A DNA stretch of 64,000 nucleotides from Caenorhabditis remanei (taxonomy: Eukaryota > Nematoda > Chromadorea > Rhabditida > Rhabditidae): NCBI RefSeq assembly GCF_010183535.1, contig NC_071330.1, positions 13,125,717 through 13,189,716 of the forward strand, read 5' to 3'. A program made the position numbers and the translations under genes. Of this stretch, positions 11,644-22,200 are shown piece after piece. Position 1 is the stretch's first letter, and each line of letters opens with the position of its first letter. The notes beneath the pieces were generated by a model that worked only from the letters and a program-made list of their open reading frames with translations, had not been told where the DNA came from and ran no database searches.

Positions 11644-12711
11644 ATTTCGATAATATTTTATACAATTTTATTCGGTGTCAAAATAAATATTTTTCTGGAA
11701 TGTTCTATCATGTGTATCTCAAAAGTGGGCGGAGCCAGGAAAAAGGTGTCAACTACAAATTTGTAGTAAATTTTATGTAGATCAATTTGGTAGTTGACCG
11801 CTTTTTTCTAGCTCCGCCCACTTTTGAGATAATGGGGTTCAAAAATGCTTCTTTTTTCTTCCCCAGATTTTCAAAATTCGGGGAAGAAAAGAAGGTTTTT
11901 CGGATTTTTGGGGATCACTCTTTTTCGAAATCCAGAAAGTGGAAAAGTTGATTTAAAAAGTTCAGAACACTTTTCGTAAGCTCCGCCCACTTTTCAGATC
12001 AGGTGTACAACAAGCCTCGCACACCCTCGACAGGTGCTTGCACTTCAACGAACTGTATCTCCCTTAAGAGTGCTCATATAAAAAAGTAATCAACTACAAA
12101 AATGTAGCACTTGACTTGCTCTATCTATCCATATAAAAATCAATAAAATCAAATAAAATCTGAATCGATGGTGATTCTTCTAACTTCGCCTACCTTTCCC
12201 TTGCTCTCTGAAATTCTCCATCTTCCAAAGTCTATATCTCAAAAGTGGGCGGAGCTACCGAAAAGTGGTCGACTAGAAAAATACTCAGCAAGATTAGTTC
12301 TATAACATATCAAAAATTCAAGCCAATAAAATCAATTCAGCACCTTATTAAGCCCTGTCAAATTATACAAACTACAGTAAATTTCAGTTTTCTCTGCGCA
12401 CCCTCTCTCTCTCTCGTCGTATCTTCTTTCTTCTCAATTTGCCAAACGAGTGTCCATGAGAAGTGCAAAAAGAAATCGTATATCCCTTTTTTCAAAGAAG
12501 AAGAGAGACTACTGATTTTAGAGAGACGCAGAGAAAAGGGAATGGCGCCATTTCTCTCTCCCCCAGAAATGTCCTTCGTTCTTTATTCTATTGTCTATCT
12601 ATCTTTCCCTGTCATCATTTACATCGGAAATCGAACAAAAATGGTTAATGAGGGGTACTGTAGACATCAGGACAATAGAAATCAAAAAAGTAAAAAGAAA
12701 AAAAAAACGAT

Positions 12712-12783
12712 AGGTTCCACCGAGATTTGAACTCGGGTCGCAGGATTCAAAGTCCTGAGTGCTAACCGCTACACCATGGAACC
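12712..12783 (-). tRNA. tRNA-Gln (anticodon TTG)
   Basis: The minus strand reads a 72-base cloverleaf: acceptor GGTTCCA pairing with TGGAACC, anticodon stem CAGGA/TCCTG with loop CTTTGAA (anticodon TTG), and T arm CCGAG TTCAAAT CTCGG. It matches the eukaryotic tRNA-Gln pattern closely. A run of T residues follows on the minus strand as a Pol III terminator. No intron. Confidence 0.95.
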
Positions 12784-12999
12784 GACGGAGAAGAGCCGCA
12801 CCACAGGGCACTGATATTTGTTGTGATTTTGAGGGAAAACGAGGGGTGAGGTGGTGATGGGAAATGACAGACACACAGATGGAGATGGTTGACATCTGGA
12901 CAAACAGATAGACAGACAGACAAATAGACATGGCTCTATAGAGACTATGGTACTTATGGTCCGTATCATATATTTCGGCTCGTTTTTAAGCGGTTTTCG

Positions 13000-13790
13000 A
13001 CTGAATCTCGTGAGGTGAGGCCTAGAAACTCAGAGTTCGGCCATCATACCTACATAGTCAACTTCGTCTCATCGAGAGCTTTCAGAAAAATATAATCATG
13101 CCTGTGCTAGCTCTCAATTGGCTTCCACCACGAAAACTACAGTAACCCAGTTTAAAGGCGCATACCGTAGTTTCGTGGTGGGACCAAACTTGCACCGAAT
13201 CGGGGCATGATTATACTTTTCTGAAAGCACTTTCCACGTTGAATCTGAAAATATACATATCACTTGGATAAAAACTCACCGTAGTTTTAGTGAAAAGGGG
13301 AGAGAGCAGCGTCTCTGACCCCGAAATTTAAAAACTTCAGAATATAGTCATGAGTATACTCATTCGAAGCGTCTTGACATGCTGATTCAAAATTTCCAAA
13401 AAATTTCAAAATTGGAGCAAAACTAACAGAGACACTGTAGTTTGAAAGTATCGGGAATTTTCGAAAAGTTTCGAAAATCTGTACCTTTCGGGGTTTTTGA
13501 TATTTTCAACTTTTTTTTGGATCAAAATGTGTGAAAATTGTCTAACTTTTTGTAAAAAATATTATTCCTAACATTTTATCAGTTATAACTACAGTAACCC
13601 AGAGCTTTCGTGGCGTGACCCATCTCTATACGATTAAAAATAAGTTTTTCCAAATCTAGACATGATTATACTTATTCGAAGCGTTTGGACACATTGATTC
13701 AGAATATATCGGTTTGGTGGCCGAAATTTGGGTTTCTAGGCCACCAGGTGGGGGTTTCTAGGCCAAGGAGGGAGAAGTGTAACAACTCTG
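13000..13790. repeat. dispersed repeat with CTACAGTAACCC and TTTCGTGGTGGGAC motifs
   Basis: About 800 bp of sequence related in blocks to 22865-23990. Shared strings include GGCGCATACCGTAGTTTCG, ATATATCGGTTTGGTGGCC and GTTTCTAGGCCA. I see no coding potential. It is probably a non-autonomous element family or its relics. Confidence 0.65.
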
Positions 13791-14387
13791 TTCAATGTGA
13801 AAATGATTCATTTCTATTGTATTTTTGTTGTTTTTCTGCGTCTCTTCGTACATTTTATCTCTCTCCATGGAGCTTTTATTAAAAGTTTTCATTCATTCTG
13901 TCGTCTTTTTCTGAGCCCTTGTGTCGGGCTCTTCAGATTTTTAAAATATTTTTTTCTGAATCTAGTTTTTTATATATTACTGCTATTCTTATTGGACTAC
14001 TAAAAAACCCTTCATTCTTGCTACATAATGGGACACATGAGGGTGAGTGGTGGAAGATTTTTTGCTCAAAAACTTAATTGACCGAAATTATTTTTAGATG
14101 ACTAGATAGCTGACATCATGAGGATTCAGAATCTGTCTTTAACTTTTTTCTAGGGCACCGTCTGACTGAGTTATACCTCTTTGAAGTTTTCAGTTTTGTA
14201 AAGTTTGAAATCTCGACTCGTTTTCATGCAAAATTAATTTTGAAACTACTAGAATCAGAATCCTCGTGACGTCAGCTTTCAGGATATTGTATTTTCAGTT
14301 AGTTATGATAGACTCAGTAGAGTATCACGACGGGTTTCTCCAAAAACGCCTAAAACCGAGGTCCCGATTCGAGGTCCCGGTAAAGTA

Positions 14388-14839
14388 CAGTACCGTCCAC
14401 CAGGTTGTAAACATTTGCCGTTTTCAGTTGAAATTGGCCGATTTTGAAAGTGTGTCAGGGTAATATTGATTGTCTCAACGAGTAGGTTTGTAATTTATCA
14501 TACAGATTAAAAACATAGCTTTATTTTTGTAGTTGACTACTTCTTTCCACCGACACTCCTTAAAAAGTTACATATCGAGAAAGTAACTTTTCTATCAAAT
14601 CTACCAATTTCAGTGCAAAATAGAGTGATTTTTGAGCTTTCGTCTTCAAATGACCATAACTCTCTAGGGAGTGATCGTACAAAAAAGTTGTCAACTACAA
14701 AAATAGAGTTCTATCTTTATTCTGTATAATTCCGAAAACATCTACTTTATGGGGCAATCAATATTACCATGACACACTCTCAAAGTTGGCCAATTTCAAC
14801 TGAAAACGGCCAAAGTTTACAATAATTTGGACGGTACTG
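14388..14839. mobile_element. Tc1/mariner-like MITE with CAGTACCG ends
   Basis: Long inverted arms start CAGTACCGTCCA and end TGGACGGTACTG, flanked on both sides by TA (14386-14387 and 14840-14841). The arms include the GTTTTCAGTTGAAATTGGCC block and an inner GTAGTTGAC/GTCAACTAC pair. There is no transposase. Related copies are at about 29690-30070, 37305-37660, 53728-54115, 60240-60675 and inside 61050-61430. Confidence 0.8.
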
Positions 14840-14841
14840 TA

Positions 14842-15720
14842 CAAGACGAAATTGGAGGAACACATCAACTGAGGTCGTAAGACACTTGAAGGAAACGTTC
14901 AGTTTGCATGATCTCTCAGGCAAACTACGAGCACATTGAGCCCCAGCATCGAACTTCTTGCGTCTTCCCTGTGATGTGGCCCCGAGAGTCCTCCTTGACG
15001 TCATCCAGCAAGCCGAAAACGACATGAGCACCGCCATTTGCGACGCTTTCTATTTCCTCAACACAGCCAGCAAAATCAGCTCCGACCAAATCATCAGGAC
15101 GCGATCAGTAGTTCCCGCAGACCACAAAGATCCATCTTTGCCGTTCTGGTTCAATTCTTCAAAGTTCGAGTGATGATCGGCACAGTCGCTTCCGCCATTG
15201 AAACCCTGAAATAAACTGGATCTACCAGAAGGACAAACAGCATTTGTTGGGCTTTGATAGAATTTTCGAAAGATCCATCGGACAAGAAAGTGTTGAGAAA
15301 GTAGTAACGGAACCACAAAGTTATTCAAAGGTAAAGATCATCCAATAAAATGTCGGAATATTGAAATTTTGTGCTAAAAATGTGAATATAAAAGTGAAAG
15401 TAAATACAAACTTCACAATTTCTCTGAATTTGAATGTTCTTGCAAGTTACAGTTGTAAGGAATATTCATATTCCTTAGGCCTTGACTGTATCTTAGTCTC
15501 ATGACGTCACCCATTTCCGGGATCAAACCCGGAACTATTCGTCATCTGGGAAGGGCTCAGATATTGCCTTTTCCCTCTCCGGAAAGGGCACACTATCTCC
15601 TCCTTTCCAGAAGGCATCCAAGCTAGAAGGGATTAGGATTCCTGAGAGACTGTCCAGGACATATCTCTGATACCCTCTTACAGACCAATACTATTTCTGA
15701 CTATTCCATCTTACAGGCCC
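14842..15720. other. spacer with unassigned ORF-like stretches
   Basis: A 71-codon plus ORF (14958-15173) and an overlapping 92-codon minus ORF (15050-15328) have mixed composition suggestive of old coding sequence, but neither has a domain I recognise or usable splice context. Short blocks near 15640-15850 recur in diverged form at 16080-16270 (GAGACTGTCCA, CGCCCTTTGAGCCC), an old tandem duplication. Confidence 0.4.
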
Positions 15721-15904
15721 TTCCCATGTGCCTCGTCTCCCGTCTCCTCTCCCTCTCTCATGGTCTCTCCGGATGCCCTTTGAGCCCATCCGACATTCCA
15801 TCACCGCCTCCAGGAGCCCACGCACCATGCATGCCTATATCTATTATCCTAATAAACCTATATCCCACCCGAACCCAGATCTTATTTATTCAGTACAATA
15901 ATCC

Positions 15905-16018
15905 TTGCCTACGGACAAACTGGCTGTGGGGAAACGTACACAATGATCCGAATTTGTACAATGTCAGTGTTTCAATGTTTGAGATCTATGTAGACAAGTG
16001 TCATGATTTGAATTGGTG
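15905..16018 (+). pseudogene. kinesin motor-domain fragment, broken
   Basis: One frame gives LAYGQTGCGETYTM, which is the kinesin P-loop (consensus YGQTGSGKTYTM) with the invariant Lys replaced by Glu. About 40 bases on, a different frame gives VSVSMFEIYVDKCHDLNW, like the kinesin VSxxEIYNExxxDLL segment, followed by a GTGAGT donor-like site. The frame change, the lost catalytic Lys and the absence of the rest of the motor make this a relic. The following 1 kb contains two inserted elements (16286-16672 and 17026-17647). Confidence 0.55.
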
Positions 16019-16285
16019 AGTCATCTTAGGCACCCTTTCGGTTCCTTTGGCATTACTGTAGCTAGATCCCAAGTCCATAAGAGACTGTCCATGACAGATC
16101 TCTAATGCCCTCTCCATGGCACGTTATGTCTCACTAACCATAATAATTTCAGGACTATCCCGCGCCACCAGCTGATATCTCTCTCCTTATATCTTACACT
16201 GTCCCACCGGAATGCCCAGACGCCCTTTGAGCCCGAGCCGCCTACCGTCATCTCTTTATGCACCTGCGGCTCCCGGTTATCTACC

Positions 16286-16672
16286 AGAGTTGCATGGAAG
16301 TAAACTCGGAAGTTAGACGGAAGTGAGTTTTATTTCGACAATATAAAACGAACTGCAAAAATATGAAGTTAATACGTTGTATTGATGGTATTACTACCCT
16401 TCGAGCATAGAAAATTCTAACATTTTACTTATCCCCTACCAGTAGACCTGAGTAAGTCTTCACTTCCGACTTCCGGGATTTTCCGGGTTTCAAAATCAGA
16501 TCTTTTTTCAAGTCTACTGGTAGGGGATAGGTAAAATGTTGGAATTTTTATGTTCGAAGGGTAGTAATACCATCAATACAACGTATTCACTTCATATTTT
16601 TGCCGTTCGTTTTATATTGCCGAAATAAAACTCACTTCCGTCTGACTTCCGAGTTTACTTCCATGCAACTCT
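16286..16672. mobile_element. 387-bp foldback element with 10-bp target duplication
   Basis: The ends AGAGTTGCATGGAAGT and ACTTCCATGCAACTCT are perfect inverted copies, and most of the element folds on itself. GTTATCTACC flanks it directly on both sides (16276-16285 and 16673-16682). A 9-11 bp duplication is typical of Mutator-like (MULE) elements. No ORF, so it is non-autonomous. Confidence 0.85.
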
Positions 16673-17025
16673 GTTATCTACCATCTCTTCCTTCTGAATC
16701 TCGGCATTTGCTCCGCCTCACATTCCAACACCAGGGCTATAAGTATGATCCCCTTATCGACGCTTCTCCCCAATTATCCCTTCAACATGTCTCTCCAACC
16801 GGCATTAAATAAACCCGTCTTACCCTAACCCTGTCTTATGCTTTATTTATCTCATGCTTATTTTATCACTCTCTCTATGATCTATTCTTCTGTCAAAATA
16901 AACCAATTCTACCTGAACAACGGTCTCATTTTTGGTTTCTTCTTACAGATGGTCTCATCTTTCACATTCCAGCAGAAATTAACACCTCAACACTGGATAT
17001 CAGATATTTTATTGATAGCAGTGAG

Positions 17026-17647
17026 CAGGGTGCTCAACCGAAGGTAAAACCGATGAAAAACCGATTTTTTTTTAACCGATGAAAATCGTTTCTCTCTCCG
17101 AAGAATTTTAACCGATTTCTCAAAAACTAAAATCGGTAGGAAATCGATCAACAATCGGAGAAGAATCGATTTTCTTCGATTGTGTTTTGAAAAAAACCGT
17201 TCGGTTTCGGTTTTTATTGGTTTTTGAAACCGTTTAAAAACCGATTATTTTTCGATTTTTACCGATTTTCACCGGTTTTTTTGAAAATTCAAACTGTCAC
17301 GTTTTTATTTATTTTTAAAGAAAATTTGAACAAAAATGAGAAAATATCTATTTTAAGTAAAATTTAAATTAAGAACAGTGCAAAATATGATATAAACGTG
17401 ACAAACCGCCGTAGAGTTTGAACTTTCAGAAAAAAAACCGTTGAAAATCGAGTAACAATCGGTTTTAACCGGTTTCTAATCCGAACAAAATCGGTTTTTT
17501 CTCAGAACAATCGAAGAAAATCGAATTTTAACCGATTTTTCCCTGGAGAAAAACCGATTTCTTTTTTAAAAACCGACTCATATTTTCCCCGATTTTTTAA
17601 TCAATAACCGATTTTAATCGGTTTTGAAGTATCGGTTGAGCACCCTG
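17026..17647. mobile_element. hAT-like non-autonomous element with 8-bp target duplication
   Basis: It starts CAGGGTGCTCAACCGA and ends TCGGTTGAGCACCCTG, flanked by GCAGTGAG on both sides (17018-17025 and 17648-17655). CAGGG ends plus an 8-bp duplication are hAT hallmarks. The interior consists of many ACCGATTTT / AAAATCGGT units in both orientations, with a central AT-rich piece and no transposase. Confidence 0.85.
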
Positions 17648-17655
17648 GCAGTGAG

Positions 17656-19206
17656 CTTCGTTTTCATTTAGATTTTAATTTTTTTCAAACGTTTTATTTG
17701 GAAAATTAATGTAAGATTTTTACCAAAACTTTTATTAAATTAGAAAAAGTGAAATATTGATGTTCAGTTTCGTGCCATTCCAAAGAATTGTATAATTCCT
17801 GTTCAAATGTCCAATAGAGCACCGTTTCATCGCTGGCCGCGAATCGGCAACAACTCGGCCATCATAATGTCGGGAACCTCGGCCATAGCATTTTTTCGAT
17901 TGTTGAACTTATCTTATTTGAAAATTAGTGTTCTTTCATACAAAATTTAATAAATTCTTTATAAGTAGAAATTGCGAAGATTTTCCCCAGTTTTCGATCA
18001 GGAACACATATTTTCAAAAACGCGCCCAACTTGCGCCAGTCTAGCAAGAATTTTCAATTTCCAGCATAAAATAACTAATTTAAACTTCTGCTTTATTTTT
18101 CTCAACATTTCAGTAAAAGTTATCATTTTCCTTATTTTCCGGCGCAATTTAAAGTCTTTTTCCCCAAAATTCGTCCAATCCAATCACGTGGCCGAGTTTG
18201 CAAAAATTCGGCCACGGCCGTCTTCCCTACGAATTCGATATTTGTTTTCTCTCATTTTTCTCTGATTTTTCATATAATATATTCCCCCGTCCCGTACTTT
18301 TCTTTACACAATCAAAAACCCCCTATTACACATGCATGGGACCTGTGGCCGAAGTTGCAAAAGTTCGGCCATGACCGCTAAAAATGTTTTTCTTCCCTTT
18401 TAGTTTTTCGGCTTGTTTCTTCGACTATTTTTAGAATTTTTCTCCGGTTTCTGAATATTCTTTTGATGATTCAGATTTGAAAACAAATTTTTGAGAAAAT
18501 GTCGAGGAAAAAAGAAAAATAAGCGATAATCGTGGAAATTTGAAAAATTGAAAATTAGTCAAATTATTAAAATTTTACCTTCAAAATTTAATTTAAATTT
18601 TAAATTATTTCGAAAGATTGACAGGTACCAGCAAAAACAGACAAAAATCAATTTTTCTCTTCGATTAGTGGCTGAAAAAATGCTCAAATTCGACAACAGC
18701 GACTAGTTTTTTTTTAAATTTCCAAAAAAATAAATAGAATTTAACTACTTTTAAACACAACTTATGTGAAAAACTTCTTAAAATCGAAACATTTCCATCT
18801 TGAACATTTTTTAAACTAACTTTTATGCAATTTTTTGTAAAATCTGAAAAAAGTTGACCCGTGTCGATTTACGCCGTAAACCCACACAAACCACCTATTT
18901 TCAAATATGTTCTACTTATTTAATTTTGAAGTATTTTGGCCGGTTTTTGTCAAATTTTCCATAATCAGACTTATTTTAATTTTTAAAAATTCTGAAATTT
19001 TCTATCTTAAAAATCTTTTTTTTTCAGAAAAGAAAGCAATTTTTGTAAAAATCTGAAAAAAAAATTGTCGATTTACGCCGGAATTTCACACTAACCACTT
19101 ATTTTCGGATTTGTTATACTTTTTACCGTTTGTTGACAATTTTTCCATAAACAAAACTAATTTTACGCAAAAAATCTGAAAATCGCAATTTTCTCTGATT
19201 ATTTCA
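17656..19206. other. AT-rich spacer before the SPK gene
   Basis: No gene recognised. It contains CTCGGCCA and related GGCCGA-rich snippets near 17840, 18190 and 18345 that look like dispersed repeat relics. It ends in the ATTTCAG acceptor used by the SPK gene. Confidence 0.5.
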
Positions 19207-19209
19207 GCA

Positions 19210-22200
19210 ATGGCCAGTAGCAGACCAAAACGACAACCGAAACCTGTTAAACGTGATGAATTCATTGCGATTCGTTTGGATTCACAATCTGATGACGACG
19301 ATTTTGAAGGTAGGAAATGCGCTCCATTGAGAATCCACGTACCAGGCGCCGGCGACACACGACCGCGCCGCAACTCAAAAACCGAAAATTCAAATGTCTG
19401 TTAAAATGCGAACACGCGACGCGACCGCGCCGCAGCCTAAAATTGAAATTTCAGACGAACCGACATCCTCCTCTTGCTCCTCGTCTTCGCCACCTTCCCG
19501 ATCAAAACGTGCATATATGAAACGAGTAATACAGAAAAAAGATGAAGTGAGTGCCCGTAAATCGTTGGAATATTTCACTCCGGAAGAAAGTCAATCGATA
19601 TTTCATTTCATTCTCTCACTGTGTCGATCGAAAAATCCATTGAGAGAAGGACGAGTTGCGAAGAGAAGAGTCGAGTTGAATTCCAGGGATTTATGGGAAA
19701 AGTGTAGAGAATTGACAGGATCCAGTAGGGATTCACATGCACACAAACAACAGTGAGTTTAGATACGAAATGGAGAAATTTGCTGAAAAATTCCACTGGG
19801 AAAATCAGAATTTTTTGACTTTTGAGCGTGAGAACACCTGTCAAATAGTCATATGTTCATGTTAAAAACAAAAAGTTTGGACATTCGGACAAACAGACAG
19901 ACAGACTTTCGGATAAAAAGGGTTTCAAAGAATTTGGTTCCTAAATGGCCCGGAGCCGTAATAATACTCAAAAACCTCCAAAACCGCAAATTTTCAGCCC
20001 GAAAATTCCTGAAATTGGCCAGTGCTGGTGGCCGAACTTTTTTCTGTTTTAGGTTTCTAGGCCAAGGTTTGTGAGAAAACATAACCAGTTCACTGACGGC
20101 GGAAATGACCGTAAAGAATTTTCGATTTTGGAACACCAGCTTAGAAACCCGTAACAGAAAAATGTTCGATCAGCACAGACCACTTTTGAGAATTTAGAGA
20201 GTTTTTCGGACAGAAAATGGGTATTTTGCGGGTTTTTTGGAGAGTTTTGAACAATTTTTGCTAAAACAGAGGTTTTCCAGCAGAAAACCTGGAAATTCAG
20301 ACTTGTCGATCCCCAGGTGATTGGCGCCATAATTCAACGTTTTAAATTTTTTTTTGTGAAAAAGTCAAATTTTTGACTATCATTCAGAATTGAAAGAAGT
20401 TCGGAAAAAAGCGTCGAAATTGTTCACATTTTCGATGAAAAAATTGTTTTAAAAAACGCTTTTGAGAATTTTGAGAGTTTTTTCGGATAGAAAATAGGGA
20501 TTTTATGATGATTTTTTGAGCATTTTTGCTCAAAAACAGGTTTTTCAGCAGAAAACCTAGAAATTCACAGTCTGTCTGTCTATTCGTCCGGATGTCTGGA
20601 GATTAAGCCCCGCCCCCTCTTTCTAACTCTGAAACTCTCTTTATATTTTCAGTTTTATGCATTTCTGTCGAAAACTTCACGAATATCCGAATCTGACATT
20701 GGAGGAGAAAGTGGATTTATACTATGCATTGGACATTCGAGTCGTCGACGCATCTATCCGTGAAAAACTAATTGAAAAATTCGAAGTGGAATTCAATGAG
20801 ACTGGAATTATTACGGGAAGTCTACTACTTCATCATTGGGATATTGTACATCCGGATAGTGAAAATGAAGAAGAGGAGGAGGCGGAGTCAAATAAATCAA
20901 TGAAATTCACGGAATTCGATGATGGAATGATGTGGCAATTCATAGTTGATCAGATAAAAACAGGAGAGATTTTGACGAATTCGAAGAAATTTTGGGAAGA
21001 GTTTCGAAAGAAACACGAGAAGAAGACGGGCGGACACAGAGTACCAGAGACTTATAAGGCTAGGTGAGTTGATAGAGGGAGAGACATCTGGATTGGACGG
21101 AGGGACAGATGGACAAGAAAAGAGTGGAAAATGAAAAACTGAAAAATCCGAGAAATCTGCAAAAAAAGAAATCTAGACATCCAGACATCCGAACGGACTG
21201 TTTTTCTGAAAATTCTATAAAAATTGGAGATTTTTGGATCTGAAAAGTCTGGAATTACAGATGAAGAGGTTATTTGGACATACGGACAAACAGACAGACA
21301 GACACGACAGTTTTCAATTTTTTGACTTCAATCTGGACATCTGGACACACAGACAGAAATCCGATGAAATTTTTTTTGAAAAACAGAAATTCCGGTTGTA
21401 ATCTATCTGGAAACCTGAGCTTTTAGCGAGATGTTGAGAAAAAGAGACATCCGGACACAAAGACAAACAGACAGACTAGAATTTTCTAACTCTGTCCAAA
21501 AATAGAAAATCAGAAGATCCGGGCATACAGACAGATAGAAAATGCACAACAACTGAAAAAAAATCTGAATAAATTCTAGAAATTACTGAAAATCAGCACA
21601 AAAGACGCACAGAAATCTGAAAAAAAAAGTAAAAATAGGTAATTTTTCAAATTTCGAGTTCCGGACATCCGGACAAACGGATTACCGCACAGACCCCCAA
21701 TTTCTTTTTGCAAAGTCGATTAGAAGTACATATAAAGTTTTCAGTACATACATACGGATATCCGGACACACAGACATGTTGTACGGAATGACATATTTCT
21801 ATTTCCGGAATCAAATTTTCGAAATCCGGAATCCGGAACCGGAATGCCGAAAAAACTCTGAATTCCGGAATTTCGGAATCCGGATTCCGGACAACTCTGA
21901 TCTGGACCACCAGACACACAGACATTCTTTTTAACTTTTCCCCATTTCTCTGTCTACAGATACTTCCGAATTCTTCTTCCGAATCTCCACCGAATGCCAT
22001 TCGACATTGAGACAAAAGCGGCATTGTATTTCCATTTGGAATGTGCAGTACCTGAGGAATTTAGAAAAGAGTGAGTTTTGGTTTTTGAAAATCGAAAAAA
22101 ATCATATTTAGGTAGTTTTTGGCCATTTTTACTCATAAAACATGAATTTCTATCAATTTTTTACCGGGAAAGCCATTTTTTTCAACGATTTTTGCGAACT

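Larger units (their letters stand above)
8290..11910. repeat. dispersed short palindrome containing CTTCCCCAGATTTTCA
   Basis: At least seven diverged copies lie in AAMP intron 6 (near 8320, 8435), the TFIIA-gamma intron (near 10140, 10300, 10465, 10640) and the downstream spacer (near 11860). Each pairs TTCTTCCCC(A/G)GATTTT with AAAATTCGGGGAAGAA a few bases away. Each left half also reads as a polypyrimidine tract plus CAG, that is, a 3' splice site. Confidence 0.7.
10500..12290. repeat. cluster of inverted repeats built on AAAGTGGGCGGAGCT and GTCAACTACAAA
   Basis: Several diverged copies pair AGCTCCGCCCACTTTTGA with its complement, together with GTAGTTGAC / GTCAACTAC. Clear positions are 10500-10595, 10740-10770, 11000-11050, 11705-11830, 11975-12000 and 12235-12280. 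The same motifs recur at 52420-52660. A related GCCACGCCCACTT pair is at 24957-25031. This is a dispersed non-autonomous family. Confidence 0.75.

Noticed and set aside
12245..12730. 161-codon plus ORF
   Set aside because: It starts in a GTGGGCGGAGC repeat, has no domain and ends over the tRNA-Gln gene.
21647..22024. 125-codon minus ORF
   Set aside because: It is generated by CCGGAATTCCGG-like and GACATCCGGACA repeats in SPK intron 3 and overlaps SPK exon 4 in antisense.
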